NCBI RefSeq assembly: GCF_025630775.1
Contig: NZ_JAOSZE010000006.1
Coordinates: forward strand, 62,001-126,000
Source of the DNA: Actinoplanes sp. KI2
GTDB taxonomy: Bacteria > Actinomycetota > Actinomycetes > Mycobacteriales > Micromonosporaceae
Direction of reading: 5' to 3'
Length of the DNA stretch: 64,000 nt
Made by a program: the position numbers and the translations under genes. The notes under the pieces were generated by a model. It was given only the letters and a program-made list of their open reading frames with translations. It was not told where the DNA came from and did no database searches. Shown here piece by piece: positions 6,683 to 15,798 of this stretch (positions are counted from its first letter, which is position 1; each line of letters opens with the position of its first letter).

Positions 6683-7351
6683 ATGGCTGACATTGGGGTC
6701 CGTCGGGTCGATCTGGGGTACTTCGTTCGGCCTGCCGAGGAGGCGGGGACCGAGTTTCCTCGGGTGGAGCCCACGCTGGGCTACCTGATCGAGCATCCGG
6801 CGGGTGTGGTGCTGGTCGATACCGGGATGGGGCGCCATCCCGAGGTGGACGCGCGCTATCGGCCTCGGCGGATTCCGCTGGCCGAGGCGCTGCGGTCCGC
6901 CGGGGTCGAGGCCGATGACGTCGACTACGTGGTGAACTGCCACCTCCACTTCGACCACTGCGGGGGCAACCCGGAGCTGGCCGGACGGCCGGTCTTTGCC
7001 CAGCTGGCCGAGATTCGGCTGGCGCGTACCACCGAGCACACGATTCCGGAGCTGATCGACTTTCCGGGGGCGCGCTACGAGGAACTGGACGGGGAGGCCG
7101 AGATCCTGCCGGGGGTGGTGATCGTGCCCACGCCGGGGCACACGGCCGGGCACCAGTCGGTGGTGGTGAGCCGGCGGGACGGGACCGTGGTGGTGGCCGG
7201 GCAGAGTCACGACAACGCGACGCTCTTCACCGGGGACGTGCTGTCCCAGCGGGCGGGCGTCGGGCGTCACCCGGTCTGGATCGACCGGCTGCTCGCCTTC
7301 GATCCGCGCCAGGTGGTGTTCGCCCACGACAACGCGGTGTGGATGCCGTAA
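6683..7351 (+). CDS. Metallo-beta-lactamase fold hydrolase, AHL-lactonase-like
   Basis: 222 residues. The zinc motif HLHFDH is at 87-92, the third His is in TPGHTAGH (about 153), the bridging Asp in LFTGDVL (about 185) and the last His in VVFAHDN. The HxHxDHxGGN form and overall layout resemble N-acyl homoserine lactonases of the AttM/AiiA group, though other lactonase or sulfatase activities are possible. It is likely cytosolic. CATAAT at 6671-6676 lies 6 bases before the ATG at 6683, fitting a leaderless mRNA; a GTG at 6665 is an alternative start. Confidence 0.85.
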   Translation: MADIGVRRVDLGYFVRPAEEAGTEFPRVEPTLGYLIEHPAGVVLVDTGMGRHPEVDARYRPRRIPLAEALRSAGVEADDVDYVVNCHLHFDHCGGNPELAGRPVFAQLAEIRLARTTEHTIPELIDFPGARYEELDGEAEILPGVVIVPTPGHTAGHQSVVVSRRDGTVVVAGQSHDNATLFTGDVLSQRAGVGRHPVWIDRLLAFDPRQVVFAHDNAVWMP

Positions 7352-7398
7352 GCCGCAGGCCAGGTGTGCCCCTTCGGGCGGCCCGGCGGTGCCCCTTC

Positions 7399-8085
7399 TT
7401 ACAGGCCGGAGAGGCGCTGGCCGGCGCGGACCACGGCCATCGCGTGGCGCTCGCCGGGGCGGCGGCCCAGGCGCTCGATCGGACCGCTTATGGAGATGGC
7501 GGCGATCACCCGGCCGGTGCGGTCGCGGATCGGGGCCGAGACGCTGGCCACACCGGGCTCGCGCTCGGCGACGCTCTGCGCCCAGCCGCGGCGGCGCACC
7601 TCGGCCAGGGTGCGGCCGGTGAACTTGCAGCGGGGGAGCAGCGGCATGACCGCCTCGGGCGGCTCCCAGGCCAGCAGGATCTGGGCGGCCGAGCCGGCGG
7701 TCATCGGCAGCACCGAGCCGACCGGGACGGTGTCCCGCAGGCCGCTCGCGCGCTCGGCGGCGGCGACGCAGATGCGCTCGTCGGCGCGGCGCAAGTACAA
7801 CTGCGCGCTTTCCCCGGTCGCGTCCCGCAATGCGGACATCAGCGGCTCGGCGGCGGTCAGCAGAACGTCCGGTGCGGCGTTCGCCAGCTCACCCAGCCGG
7901 GGGCCCGGGCGCCAGCGTCCCTGCGTGTCCCGGACCAGCATCCGGTGGATCTCCAGGGCCTGGGCCAGGCGATGTGCCGTCGCCCGGGGCAGCTTCGTAC
8001 GGTCGACGAGCTCGGCCAGGCTGGCGCCGTCGACACACGCCGCCAGGATGACTACCGCCTTGTCGAGAACGCCGACACCGCTCAT
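7399..8085 (-). CDS. ndgR: IclR-family regulator of leucine/amino acid genes (NdgR type)
   Basis: 228 residues. An N-terminal winged HTH (about 5-65, LAELVDRTKLPRATAHRL) is followed by the IclR effector domain with TGESAQLYLRR, ERICVAAAERASGLRDTVPV, AGSAAQILLAWE and QSVAEREPGVASVSAP, which match NdgR of Streptomyces nearly block for block. NdgR is known to control leuCD and other amino acid genes. It is divergent from leuC with a 49-base spacer. The ATG at 8085 (MSGVGVLDKA) fits known NdgR N-termini; an in-frame ATG at 8109 adds 8 residues. Confidence 0.92.
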   Translation of the reverse strand: MSGVGVLDKAVVILAACVDGASLAELVDRTKLPRATAHRLAQALEIHRMLVRDTQGRWRPGPRLGELANAAPDVLLTAAEPLMSALRDATGESAQLYLRRADERICVAAAERASGLRDTVPVGSVLPMTAGSAAQILLAWEPPEAVMPLLPRCKFTGRTLAEVRRRGWAQSVAEREPGVASVSAPIRDRTGRVIAAISISGPIERLGRRPGERHAMAVVRAGQRLSGL

Positions 8086-8134
8086 ACTGTGTCCCACAAG
8101 CCGAAACATACCTCCCAGAATTTAGGATGTCCAG
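8086..8134. promoter_or_regulatory. Divergent ndgR/leuC promoter region
   Basis: On the plus strand TAGGAT (8123-8128) ends 6 bases before the leuC ATG at 8135, the spacing of a leaderless promoter. On the minus strand TAAATT (8119-8124) is a candidate -10 for ndgR. NdgR is known to bind the leuC promoter in Streptomyces, so the spacer likely holds its site. A leaderless leuC mRNA leaves no room for an attenuator. Confidence 0.55.
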
Positions 8135-9595
8135 ATGGTGGGAGTCACTCCGAAGCCTCGGACCTTGGCAGAGAAGGTCTGGGATGACCATGTCGTCCGG
8201 TCTGCCGAGGGTGAGCCTGATCTGCTCTACATCGACCTGCACCTGCTGCACGAGGTGACGAGCCCGCAGGCCTTCGACGGCCTGCGCCTGGCCGGCCGGC
8301 AAGTGCGTCGCACGGATCTCACGCTCGCGACCGAGGATCACAACACCCCGACCGGGTACGCGGATCCGGCGTTCAACAACCGTCGCGGCGAGCTGTTCAC
8401 GATCGCCGACACGGTGTCCCGCACGCAGATCGAGACGCTGCGCAAAAACTGTGCCGAGTTCGGCGTGCAGATCCGCCCGCTCGGCGATGTGCAGCAGGGC
8501 ATCGTGCACGTCATCGGCCCGCAGCTGGGCCTCACCCAGCCCGGCCTGACCATCGTCTGCGGCGACTCGCACACCGCGACCCACGGCGCGTTCGGCGCGC
8601 TCGCCTTCGGCATCGGCACCAGCGAGGTCGAGCACGTGCTCGCCACCCAGACGCTGCCGCAGGCGAAGCCGAAGACGATGGCCGTCACCGTGGTCGGCGA
8701 GCTGCGCCCGGGCGTCAGCGCGAAGGATCTGATCCTTGCCCTGATCACGCAGACCGGCACCGGCGGCGGCAACGGCCACATCGTGGAGTACCGCGGCGAG
8801 GCCATCCGCAAGCTCTCCATGGAGGGCCGGATGACCATCTGCAACATGAGCATCGAGTGGGGCGCCAAGGCCGGCATGATCGCGCCGGACGAGACGACCT
8901 TCGCGTACCTCGAGGGCCGGGAGCACGCGCCGCAGGGCGAGGCGTGGACCGCCGCGGTGGAGCACTGGAAGACCCTGGTCACCGACGAGGGCGCCGAGTA
9001 CGACACCGAGATCGTCCTGGACGCCTCGGCGGTCAGCCCGTTCATCACCTGGGGCACCAACCCGGGCCAGGGCGCGCCGCTGGACGGCGTGGTGCCGGAC
9101 CCGGAGGAGTTCGTCGAGGAGACCGACCGCAACGCCGCCCGTCGCGCGCTGGCGTACATGGACCTCACGCCGGGCACGCCGTTCCGCGACGTCGAGGTGG
9201 ACGTGGTCTTCGTCGGCTCGTGCACCAACGGCCGGCTCGAGGACCTGCGCGCGGCCGCCGACGTGCTGCGCGGTCATCGGGTGCACGACGGCGTCCGCAT
9301 GATGATCGTGCCCGGCTCGTACCAGGTGCGCGAGGCGGCCGAGGCGGAAGGCTTGGACAAGGTCTTCACCGAGGCGGGCGCCGAGTGGCGCTTCGCCGGC
9401 TGCTCGATGTGTCTGGGCATGAACCCGGACACGCTCAGTCCCGGCCAGCGCGCCGCGTCCACGTCCAACCGCAACTTCGAGGGCCGGCAGGGCAAGGGCG
9501 GGCGTACGCACCTGGTCTCCCCGCAGGTCGCCGCCGCCACCGCCGTGGTCGGCCGGCTCGCCGCACCGGCCGACCTCGACTCGGCCGACCTGTAA
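8135..9595 (+). CDS. leuC: 3-isopropylmalate dehydratase large subunit
   Basis: 486 residues, normal length. It interconverts 2- and 3-isopropylmalate in leucine synthesis as a heterodimer with LeuD. The three Cys ligands of the 4Fe-4S cluster are visible: Cys363 in VGSCTNGR and Cys423/Cys426 in GCSMCLGMN. The aconitase motifs [12 protein letters not shown] and [18 protein letters not shown] are intact. leuD follows after 13 bases. The [20 protein letters not shown] start fits the family and the leaderless promoter. Confidence 0.97.
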   Translation: MVGVTPKPRTLAEKVWDDHVVRSAEGEPDLLYIDLHLLHEVTSPQAFDGLRLAGRQVRRTDLTLATEDHNTPTGYADPAFNNRRGELFTIADTVSRTQIETLRKNCAEFGVQIRPLGDVQQGIVHVIGPQLGLTQPGLTIVCGDSHTATHGAFGALAFGIGTSEVEHVLATQTLPQAKPKTMAVTVVGELRPGVSAKDLILALITQTGTGGGNGHIVEYRGEAIRKLSMEGRMTICNMSIEWGAKAGMIAPDETTFAYLEGREHAPQGEAWTAAVEHWKTLVTDEGAEYDTEIVLDASAVSPFITWGTNPGQGAPLDGVVPDPEEFVEETDRNAARRALAYMDLTPGTPFRDVEVDVVFVGSCTNGRLEDLRAAADVLRGHRVHDGVRMMIVPGSYQVREAAEAEGLDKVFTEAGAEWRFAGCSMCLGMNPDTLSPGQRAASTSNRNFEGRQGKGGRTHLVSPQVAAATAVVGRLAAPADLDSADL

Positions 9596-9608
9596 CGGGA
9601 GAGACCAG

Positions 9609-10196
9609 ATGGACAAGTTCGTCACCCACAGCGGCAAGGTTATGCCCCTGCGCCGCTCTGATGTGGATACCGACCAGATCATCCCGGCCGTGTACCTGAA
9701 GCGGGTCACCCGCACCGGGTTCGAGGACGGCCTGTTCAGCGCCTGGCGCGACGATCCGTCGTTCGTGCTCAACAACGCGGCCCATGCGGGCGCCACGATC
9801 CTGGTGGCCGGCCCCAACTTCGGCACCGGCTCGTCCCGGCAGCACGCGGTCTGGGCGCTGCGCGACTGGGGCTTCAAGGTGGTCATCGCGGCCCGGTTCG
9901 GCGACATCTTCCGCGGAAACGCGCTCAAGGAGGGCCTGCTGCCCGTCCAACTCGATCAGAAAGCGGTCGAGGCGCTCTGGGACATGGCCGACAGCGAGCC
10001 GGAAAAGCAGATAACCGTGGACCTCGGCGCCCGTCAGGTCCGCGTGGACGACGCCTCCTGGCAGTTCCCGATCGACGATTTCAGCCGATGGCGGCTCATG
10101 GAGGGCCTCGACGACATCGGACTGACGTTGCGACACGAGGATGCGATCACCGCGTACGAGAGGAATCGCCCGGCCTTCAAGCCGGTCGTCGGCTGA
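9609..10196 (+). CDS. leuD: 3-isopropylmalate dehydratase small subunit
   Basis: 195 residues, the swivelling aconitase-type domain that pairs with Leu[34 protein letters not shown] and [17 protein letters not shown] are diagnostic. GGGAGA at 9598-9603 precedes the ATG. It ends the leuCD operon; hup starts 175 bases later from its own promoter. Confidence 0.97.
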   Translation: MDKFVTHSGKVMPLRRSDVDTDQIIPAVYLKRVTRTGFEDGLFSAWRDDPSFVLNNAAHAGATILVAGPNFGTGSSRQHAVWALRDWGFKVVIAARFGDIFRGNALKEGLLPVQLDQKAVEALWDMADSEPEKQITVDLGARQVRVDDASWQFPIDDFSRWRLMEGLDDIGLTLRHEDAITAYERNRPAFKPVVG

Positions 10197-10224
10197 CCCG
10201 CAAAACCCTGTCAGCACTGCGTTT

Positions 10225-10256
10225 TTCGCCCCCGTCATATCCCTGGCGGGGGCGAA
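10225..10256. other. Hairpin downstream of leuD
   Basis: TTCGCCCCC at 10225-10233 pairs with GGGGGCGAA at 10248-10256. No T run follows directly on the plus strand, although T8 lies 18 bases further on. It may terminate or stabilise the leuCD transcript. Confidence 0.5.
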
Positions 10257-10260
10257 TTCG

Positions 10261-10290
10261 TTGCAACACAAGGGTTTTTTTTCCACTAAT
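10261..10290 (+). promoter_or_regulatory. Putative hup promoter
   Basis: TTGCAA (10261-10266), an 18-base spacer containing a T8 run and ACTAAT (10285-10290) give a plausible housekeeping promoter about 80 bases upstream of the hup GTG. Confidence 0.5.
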
Positions 10291-10371
10291 GTTTGTGTCT
10301 GCTGGTCAAAGGGCATACGGTGCGCGCAGAATGGCCCACGTTGGGCCAATCTCACGTTCGGGAGGAAAACC

Positions 10372-11124
10372 GTGAACAAGGCCGAGCTCATCGAGGCGCT
10401 CGCCGCCCGACTGGGAGACCGGAAGACGGCGACGGCGGCGCTGGATGCGGTCATCAGCGAGGTGCAGAACGCTGTTGCCAAGGGCGACAAGGTGGCCATC
10501 ACCGGCTTCGGCTCCTTCGAGAAGCGGTTGCGCAATGCGCGCACCGCGCGTAATCCGAGGACCGGCGAGACGGTGAAGGTGAAGAAAACGTCGGTGCCCG
10601 CGTTCCGGCCCGGCACGGCCTTCAAGGACATGGTCGCGTCCGGCAAGGTTGCGAAGGCGGCCCCGGTGAAGAAGGCGACCACGACCACGGCGGCGGCCAG
10701 GAAGACCGCCACCGCGGCCAAGACGGCGTCGGCGAGCAGGACGGCGGCGGCCAAGAAGACCACCGCCACGAAGGCCGCTCCGGCAAAGTCGGCCGCCAAG
10801 GCCGCACCGGCGAAGAAGACGGCGACCGCGAGCAGAACAGCGGCGGCCAAGAAGACCACCGCCACCAAGGCCGCACCCGCCAGGACCGCGGCCGCCACGA
10901 AGTCCGCCGCGGCCAAGAAGACCACGGCGACCAAGGCCGCTCCGGCCAAGACGGCAGCGGCGAAGAAGACGACGGCGACCAAGGCGGCGCCGGCGAAGAA
11001 GACGGCAACCGCGACCAAGACGGCAGCGGCCAAGAAGACCACCGCCCGCAAGACGACGACGGCCGCGGCCGCCACACCGGCTCGCTCCCGGGCAAACACC
11101 TCGGCGGCGCGCAAGACCCGCTGA
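10372..11124 (+). CDS. hup: HU-family nucleoid protein with histone H1-like tail
   Basis: 250 residues. Residues 1 to about 90 are a standard HU fold ([40 protein letters not shown]). Residues about 92-250 are a low-complexity Lys/Ala/Thr/Pro tail built from [15 protein letters not shown] units, as in mycobacterial HupB and Streptomyces HupS; it is a long member of this class. It binds and compacts DNA. GGGAGG at 10360-10365 precedes the GTG. The neighbourhood leuCD-hup-mutT1-ppk is the same as in mycobacteria. The tail-coding DNA is itself repetitive and may vary in length between strains. Confidence 0.95.
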   Translation: MNKAELIEALAARLGDRKTATAALDAVISEVQNAVAKGDKVAITGFGSFEKRLRNARTARNPRTGETVKVKKTSVPAFRPGTAFKDMVASGKVAKAAPVKKATTTTAAARKTATAAKTASASRTAAAKKTTATKAAPAKSAAKAAPAKKTATASRTAAAKKTTATKAAPARTAAATKSAAAKKTTATKAAPAKTAAAKKTTATKAAPAKKTATATKTAAAKKTTARKTTTAAAATPARSRANTSAARKTR

Positions 11125-11158
11125 CCGAGCCTTCTCATCGCCGCGTAGGCGGCGCGTC

Positions 11159-11188
11159 AGGCGTCCACCCTTAAGGTGGACGCCTTTC
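11159..11188 (+). terminator. Terminator after hup
   Basis: AGGCGTCCACC (11159-11169) pairs perfectly with GGTGGACGCCT (11175-11185) around a CTTAA loop and is followed by TTTCGT. Confidence 0.85.
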
Positions 11189-11233
11189 GTGTGTTCCGGC
11201 GCGGAAACGGCCGCTGAGCCTACCTTTCGGGGC

Positions 11234-11677
11234 ATGCAGCGAGAAGCTACCCCGCGGGGGCTGGTCGGCCGGTCGCTGGTCGCCGTGCTGCTGTTTGCGC
11301 TCGCGGTCGTGCCGGGATGGACCCTCGGGCGACTGGCCGCCGCCTGGACCGGCAACGGGCTGCTCGACTGGGTCGTCACCGGCGCGTGCGGCGGCCTCGC
11401 CGTACGCGTCCTGGCGCCGTGGGGTTCCTACCGGGCGCGGGACGGGTGGCTCGGCGTGATCCCGCTCTACGGCTGGTATCTCATCTGCGTGCTGTGCTGG
11501 CGGGTGGCGCTGCTGCCCTATCGCGACTGGGAGCCGCGGCCGGACGAGCTGTGGCAGGCCCGCTGGCTGACCGGGGATCGGCTCGGGCTGTGGCGAACCG
11601 ATCCGGTGTCGCGGTCCGAGCGAGCGAGCCGGGCTAAAGCCGGGACGCGTCCAGCAGCCGGTCACCGGCCCAGGTGA
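11234..11677 (+). CDS. Small membrane protein of unknown function
   Basis: 147 residues from the ATG at 11234. Two or three hydrophobic segments are visible (about residues 14-34, 42-60 and 75-95), with an Arg-rich C-terminus. I do not recognise a family. The last 44 bases overlap the 3' end of the convergent mutT1 gene, so the C-terminal tail may be shorter in function than it looks. No obvious ribosome-binding site. An upstream in-frame start at 11189 lies inside the terminator tail and is unlikely. Confidence 0.6.
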   Translation: MQREATPRGLVGRSLVAVLLFALAVVPGWTLGRLAAAWTGNGLLDWVVTGACGGLAVRVLAPWGSYRARDGWLGVIPLYGWYLICVLCWRVALLPYRDWEPRPDELWQARWLTGDRLGLWRTDPVSRSERASRAKAGTRPAAGHRPR

Positions 11678-12512
11678 GCAGCCAGCCGTCGCCCTTCAGC
11701 GTCTTGTAGGGCTCCGGGTCGGCCTCGTCGTGCAGAGTGGCCAGCAGCGTCGGCATGATCTTGCCCTGGCTGCAGACCACCAGCGGGCCGTCGCCGCGCA
11801 GGTCGAGCAGGCGCTGCGCGGCCAGCTTGGCCTTGGCCGGCGCCTCCTCGGCCAGGGCCGGCTCGGCGAATGCGCTGTCCTGCACGATCGGTGTGCCGCC
11901 CAGCCGTACCGCCAGCGGTTCCAGGGTTTGCTTGCAGCGCAGCGGCGATGCCGAGATCAGCCGGTCCGGCCGCAGCAGAGCGAGCACCTCGCCGATCCGC
12001 TCGGCCTGCTGGCGGCCGCGCTCGTTGATCGGCCGCAGCGCGTCGTTGCCCTTCCACTCCTTGCGTTCCCCGGCGTACGCGTGCCGCACCATCGCGACCA
12101 CCGCGGTGATCGGTGGCAGCGCGGCGGCCCGGTCGAGCACCACCCGCTCGTCGGCGTAGCTGAGCCGCTCCCGTGCCGCCGCGGGCGAGAGCCAGGCCAG
12201 CTCGTCGACCTCGGCGGTGTCCACCACCGGCCCCTCGCCGGCCAGCCGCATCAGCCAGAAGTCGACCGTCTTCGGGGTTCCGTCGGGCAGGTCGTAGGCG
12301 AGCGTCGGCAGCTTGAGACGCGGCAGGCCGACGCAGCCGGTCTCCTCGGCCACCTCGCGGACCGCGCCCGCCAGCGGGTGCTCGTCGCCGTCCAGCTTGC
12401 CCTTGGGCAGCGCCCAGTCGTCATACCGCGGGCGATGCACGAGGCACACCTCGATGCCGTCGCCGGCCGGGCGGTAGAGCACCCCGCCCGCGGCCCGTAC
12501 CGGCTCCGGCAT
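11634..12512 (-). CDS. mutT1: Nudix hydrolase fused to histidine phosphatase domain (MutT1 type)
   Basis: 292 residues. The N-terminal Nudix box (residues 38-59, G-x5-E-x7-REVAEETG) is intact. The C-terminal half starts with VRHAYAGER (Arg143-His144), an RHG-type phosphoglycerate mutase/SixA-like domain, with SPLRCKQTLEPLA further on. This is the architecture of mycobacterial MutT1 (Rv2985), which hydrolyses 8-oxo-dGTP and 8-oxo-GTP and diadenosine polyphosphates. The ATG overlaps the ppk stop (ATGA), matching the mycobacterial mutT1/ppk neighbourhood and suggesting a shared role in nucleotide/polyphosphate housekeeping. Confidence 0.93.
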   Translation of the reverse strand: MPEPVRAAGGVLYRPAGDGIEVCLVHRPRYDDWALPKGKLDGDEHPLAGAVREVAEETGCVGLPRLKLPTLAYDLPDGTPKTVDFWLMRLAGEGPVVDTAEVDELAWLSPAAARERLSYADERVVLDRAAALPPITAVVAMVRHAYAGERKEWKGNDALRPINERGRQQAERIGEVLALLRPDRLISASPLRCKQTLEPLAVRLGGTPIVQDSAFAEPALAEEAPAKAKLAAQRLLDLRGDGPLVVCSQGKIMPTLLATLHDEADPEPYKTLKGDGWLLTWAGDRLLDASRL

Positions 12513-14647
12513 CAGGCCGCCTTGCCGATGATCCGCCGCAGCAGCGCCTCCTGCAGGTGCATGTGCTGGTCGGACGGGCCGAACGGGCGGCGGTGCCAGG
12601 TGCCGTCGCCGTCCAGGTCCCAGCCCTCGCTCTCGTCGCTCATCGCCAACTCCAGGACGGAGCGCAGGTCGCGCTGGGCGGACGGGAGCGTGACCCGCAC
12701 CAGCGCCTCGACCCGGCGGTCGAGGTTGCGGTGCATCAGGTCGGCCGAGCCGATCCAGTACTCGTCGTCGTCGCCGGCGCCGAACCGGAACACCCGGGAG
12801 TGCTCGAGGAACCGGCCCACGATCGAGCGGACCCGGATGTTGTCCGACAGGCCGGGCACGCCGGGCCGCAGCGCGCACATGCCGCGGATGATGAGATCGA
12901 CCTTCACCCCGGCCTGCGAGGCGCGGTAGAGCGCGTCGATGGTCTCCTCGTCGACCAGCGAGTTCACCTTGAACTGCACGAGCGCCTCGCCGCCGGCCCG
13001 GGCGATCTCGGCCTGCTGCTCGATCCGCGCGACCAGACCGGCGCGCACGCCGTGCGGTGCCACCAGCAGCCGGCGGTACTGCCGCTGGCGGCTGTAACCG
13101 GTGAGCACGTTGAACAGGTCGGTGACGTCGGCGCCCACCTCGGGATCGGCGGTGAGCATGCCGAAGTCCTCGTACAGCCGGGCGGTCTTGGGGTGGTAGT
13201 TGCCGGTGCCGATGTGGCAGTACCGCCGGATCTGGTTGCCCTCCTGGCGTACCACCAAAGCGGTTTTGCAGTGGGTCTTGAGGCCGACCAGGCCGTAGAC
13301 GACGTGGCAGCCGGCCCGTTCCAGGGTGCGCGCCCAGGCGATGTTCGCCACCTCGTCGAAGCGTGCCTTCACCTCGACCAGCACGACCACCTGCTTTCCG
13401 GCCGCGGCCGCGTCGACCAGCGCGTCGACGATCGGCGAGTCGCCCGAGGTGCGGTACAGCGTCTGCTTGATGGCCAGCACGTTCGGGTCGGCGGCGGCCT
13501 GCTCGATGAAGCGCTGCACGCTGGTCGAGAACGAGTGGTACGGGTGGTGGACCAGGATGTCGCTCTCCCGCAGCCGGTTGAAGACGCTGCGCGGGACCTC
13601 GCCGTCGGCCAGGTGCGGGTGGGTGGCCGGCACGAACGGGCGGTCCTTGAGGTCGTCCCGGTCGCACTCGCCGTACACCTGCCAGAGCGCGGACAGGTCG
13701 AGCAGACCGGGTACGCGCAGCACGTCCTGGCTGTCCATGTCGAGCTCGCGAACCAGGGTGTCGAGCACGTGGTCGCTGATCGAGGCGGCCACCTCGAGGC
13801 GGACCGGGGAGCCGAACCGGCGCTGGGCCAGCTCCCGCTCGAGGGCCTGCAGCAGGTCCTCGTCGCGGTCCTCGTCGACCTCGAGCTCGGCGTTGCGGGT
13901 CACCCGGAACAGGTGCCACTCCTGTATCTGCATCCCGGAGAAGAGCTGGTCGAGGTGGACCGCGATGAGCTCCTCGAGGGGCAGGAAGCGGGCGCCGCGG
14001 CTGTCGTTCTGCACGGTCACGAACCGCGGCACGTTGTTCGGCACCTTGATCCGGGCGAAGAGCTCGGAGCCGCCGTCGTCGGGGTCGCGCAGCACCACGG
14101 CGAGATTCAGCGACCGGCTGGAGATGTACGGGAACGGGTGCGCCGGGTCCACCGCGAGCGGGGTCAGCACCGGGAAGACCTGCTCCCGGAAGTACGTCCG
14201 CAGCCGCTCACGCTCGGCCGGGCCCAGATCGCCCCAGGTCACCGTTTCGATGCCCTCGGCGGACAGCTTCGGCCGGACCTCCTCGGTGAAGCAGGCCGCG
14301 TGCCGGGTGACCAGGTCGGCGGTCCGCTCGTTGATCATCTCGAGCTGGTTGCGGAGCGAGGACCGGTCGCCGCCGCGCATCGGCAGGCCGGCGCTGAGCC
14401 GCCGCTTCAGCCCGGCCACCCGGACCATGTAGAACTCGTCCAGGTTGCTCGCGAAGATCGCCAGGAACTTGGCCCGCTCGAGCAGCGGCGTATTCGCATC
14501 CTCGGCCAGCGCCAGGACGCGCGCGTTGAAGTCGAGCCAGGAGAGCTCGCGGTTGAGGAAACGATCCTCGGGCAGTTCGGGGGCGGTGTCCAACTCGAAG
14601 ACCTCGTCCGTCGCCGTCGACTCGACGGCGTCCGCCATGTCCGTCAT
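12512..14647 (-). CDS. ppk: Polyphosphate kinase 1
   Basis: 711 residues from the ATG at 14647. It makes and reverses inorganic polyphosphate from ATP. The N-domain ([36 protein letters not shown]), head domain and two PLD-like C-domains are complete. The catalytic His is likely that in LKTHCK (about residue 459), near [19 protein letters not shown]; a second conserved His is in LEHSRVF. GGAG 6 bases before ATG 14647 supports this start; ATG 14755 and GTG 14809 (right after the cold-shock-like stop) would add 36 or 54 residues of low-complexity sequence. mutT1 overlaps downstream. Confidence 0.95.
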   Translation of the reverse strand: MTDMADAVESTATDEVFELDTAPELPEDRFLNRELSWLDFNARVLALAEDANTPLLERAKFLAIFASNLDEFYMVRVAGLKRRLSAGLPMRGGDRSSLRNQLEMINERTADLVTRHAACFTEEVRPKLSAEGIETVTWGDLGPAERERLRTYFREQVFPVLTPLAVDPAHPFPYISSRSLNLAVVLRDPDDGGSELFARIKVPNNVPRFVTVQNDSRGARFLPLEELIAVHLDQLFSGMQIQEWHLFRVTRNAELEVDEDRDEDLLQALERELAQRRFGSPVRLEVAASISDHVLDTLVRELDMDSQDVLRVPGLLDLSALWQVYGECDRDDLKDRPFVPATHPHLADGEVPRSVFNRLRESDILVHHPYHSFSTSVQRFIEQAAADPNVLAIKQTLYRTSGDSPIVDALVDAAAAGKQVVVLVEVKARFDEVANIAWARTLERAGCHVVYGLVGLKTHCKTALVVRQEGNQIRRYCHIGTGNYHPKTARLYEDFGMLTADPEVGADVTDLFNVLTGYSRQRQYRRLLVAPHGVRAGLVARIEQQAEIARAGGEALVQFKVNSLVDEETIDALYRASQAGVKVDLIIRGMCALRPGVPGLSDNIRVRSIVGRFLEHSRVFRFGAGDDDEYWIGSADLMHRNLDRRVEALVRVTLPSAQRDLRSVLELAMSDESEGWDLDGDGTWHRRPFGPSDQHMHLQEALLRRIIGKAA

Positions 14648-14773
14648 GAGGTGCTCCGTCGGGGGCTGGCTGGGATTTTCTTCCTCGCTCCGGGGCAGGA
14701 AACGGCCGTTGGGGCCACGCCGGCGACTTTCGGGGATCCGGGCGGAGGTCTGCATCGCTCCATCATCGCCGTT

Positions 14774-14795
14774 TCCGGTGAAACGTGAAACGAAC
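14774..14795 (-). promoter_or_regulatory. Possible PHO-box-like direct repeats upstream of ppk
   Basis: On the minus strand GTTCGTTTCAC is followed directly by GTTTCACCGGA, two 11-base units resembling the GTTCACC-type direct repeats bound by PhoP in Streptomyces, where ppk is known to be PhoP-controlled. The stretch is less GC-rich than its surroundings. The match is partial, so this is a candidate only. Confidence 0.35.
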
Positions 14796-14809
14796 GAAGA
14801 GTCGATCAC

Positions 14810-15007
14810 TTAACCAATCCCCGAGATTCCCACACGGTGGACGACCCCTGTGACCTCGGTCTCTATCACCACGCGTTGGCCGAGGCGAAGCAGCCGCAGC
14901 CCCGATCGCTGGAACGCTTCAGCACCGAAACCCAGCTCGGTGCCGTCGTCGAGGAGGAGGATGCCGGTCCGCTTGTCCGGATCGAAGGTGGCGACAGTGC
15001 CCTGCAT
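14810..15007 (-). CDS. Cold-shock-domain-like protein
   Basis: 65 residues. MQGTVATFDPDKRTGILLLD and the following DDGTELGFGAEAFQRSGLRL resemble the first strands of a CspA-type OB fold, with the usual RNP1 aromatic motif (KGFGFI) replaced, so nucleic-acid binding is uncertain. It lies immediately upstream of ppk on the same strand. ATG 15007 is preferred over GTG 15016 because MQGTV is the usual family start. Role unknown. Confidence 0.7.
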   Translation of the reverse strand: MQGTVATFDPDKRTGILLLDDGTELGFGAEAFQRSGLRLLRLGQRVVIETEVTGVVHRVGISGIG

Positions 15008-15027
15008 GCTCTGCACGCTACCCGGGA

Positions 15028-15672
15028 TCAGGCGGCGGGGACGCAGCTCACCGCGAGTCCGAGATCACGCAGCAGGGCGCAGGTGTGCCGACCGGCGCCG
15101 AGAGCCAGCACGAGGGCCAGGTCGGCGGGCGTGTCCACGTCCTGCCGCAGACCCGGCCAGTCGCCGGTCAGCGGGGTCGCACCGGACGTCGCGTGCGCCA
15201 CCGCCGAGCCCAGGCCGAAACGCGGGTCCAGCGGCTCGCCGGGCGGAGCCGCCAGCAACACCGTGCCGGTGCCGGCCGCGTCGGCCACGAAGCTGCGCCC
15301 GGTGGCCGCGCCGAGCGCCGCATCCAGCTGCTCGGGACGCAGCGCCGGCAGGTCACCGGCCAGCACCGCGCGGAACCGGCCGAGCCCGGCCACCTCGTCG
15401 GCGCCGAAGCGCATCGCCGCGTTCAGGTCGGCGCCGGGCCGGTCGGGCACCACCGTGGCGCCGAGCACGGTCACCGCGGCCGCGACCACCGGATCGTCGG
15501 TCACCACCAGCAGCTCGGCCACCGCCGAGCCGGCCAGCACCGCCGACACCGTGTCGCGCACCATGGCCAGCGCCAGGTCGGCGTGCCGGGCCGCGGGCAC
15601 GGCGCCGCGCAGCCGGGTTTTCGCCGCGCTCAACCGTTTGACGGGGATGATCGCCGTCCAGTCCCGTACCAT
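15028..15672 (-). CDS. fbiD: 2-phospholactate / phosphoenolpyruvate guanylyltransferase
   Basis: 214 residues, normal for CofC/FbiD. WTAIIPVKRLSAAKTRL at the N-terminus is the nucleotide-binding motif; VVTDDPVVAAA, GADLNAAMRFG and GDLPALRPEQL are typical of the family, and RFGLGSAVAHA and DVDTPADL close the domain. It activates phosphoenolpyruvate (actinobacteria) or 2-phospholactate with GTP for coenzyme F420 synthesis. The gene sits next to ppk as Rv2983 does in Mycobacterium. An in-frame extension upstream of 15672 reads through the promoter of plsC and is rejected. Confidence 0.93.
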   Translation of the reverse strand: MVRDWTAIIPVKRLSAAKTRLRGAVPAARHADLALAMVRDTVSAVLAGSAVAELLVVTDDPVVAAAVTVLGATVVPDRPGADLNAAMRFGADEVAGLGRFRAVLAGDLPALRPEQLDAALGAATGRSFVADAAGTGTVLLAAPPGEPLDPRFGLGSAVAHATSGATPLTGDWPGLRQDVDTPADLALVLALGAGRHTCALLRDLGLAVSCVPAA

Positions 15673-15798
15673 CCGGCCAAGTCTGCCAAAGAGCGCGCCG
15701 GGCGACCCCTGCCTGGTCCCGGCGCGCCCGAGCAGGCATGATTCGTCCGGAGGTTCGGGCCGCGGTGGGGACACGCCGCGGGTAGGGCAGGAGGGGCC

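Noticed and set aside
5829..7400. Direct repeat of the tRNA-Glu 3' end as an attachment site
   Set aside because: I searched by eye for a second copy of the T-arm/acceptor sequence and found none; CTTCGGGG-like matches are short GC-rich coincidences.
10225..10282. Intrinsic terminator made of the leuD hairpin and the T8 run
   Set aside because: The T run is 18 bases after the stem, too far for a classical terminator; listed only as a hairpin.
9435..11138. Long minus-strand open frame opposite hup
   Set aside because: It is the antisense of the Lys/Ala-rich tail and leuD; composition is an artefact of GC-rich codon bias, and hup is clearly the real gene.
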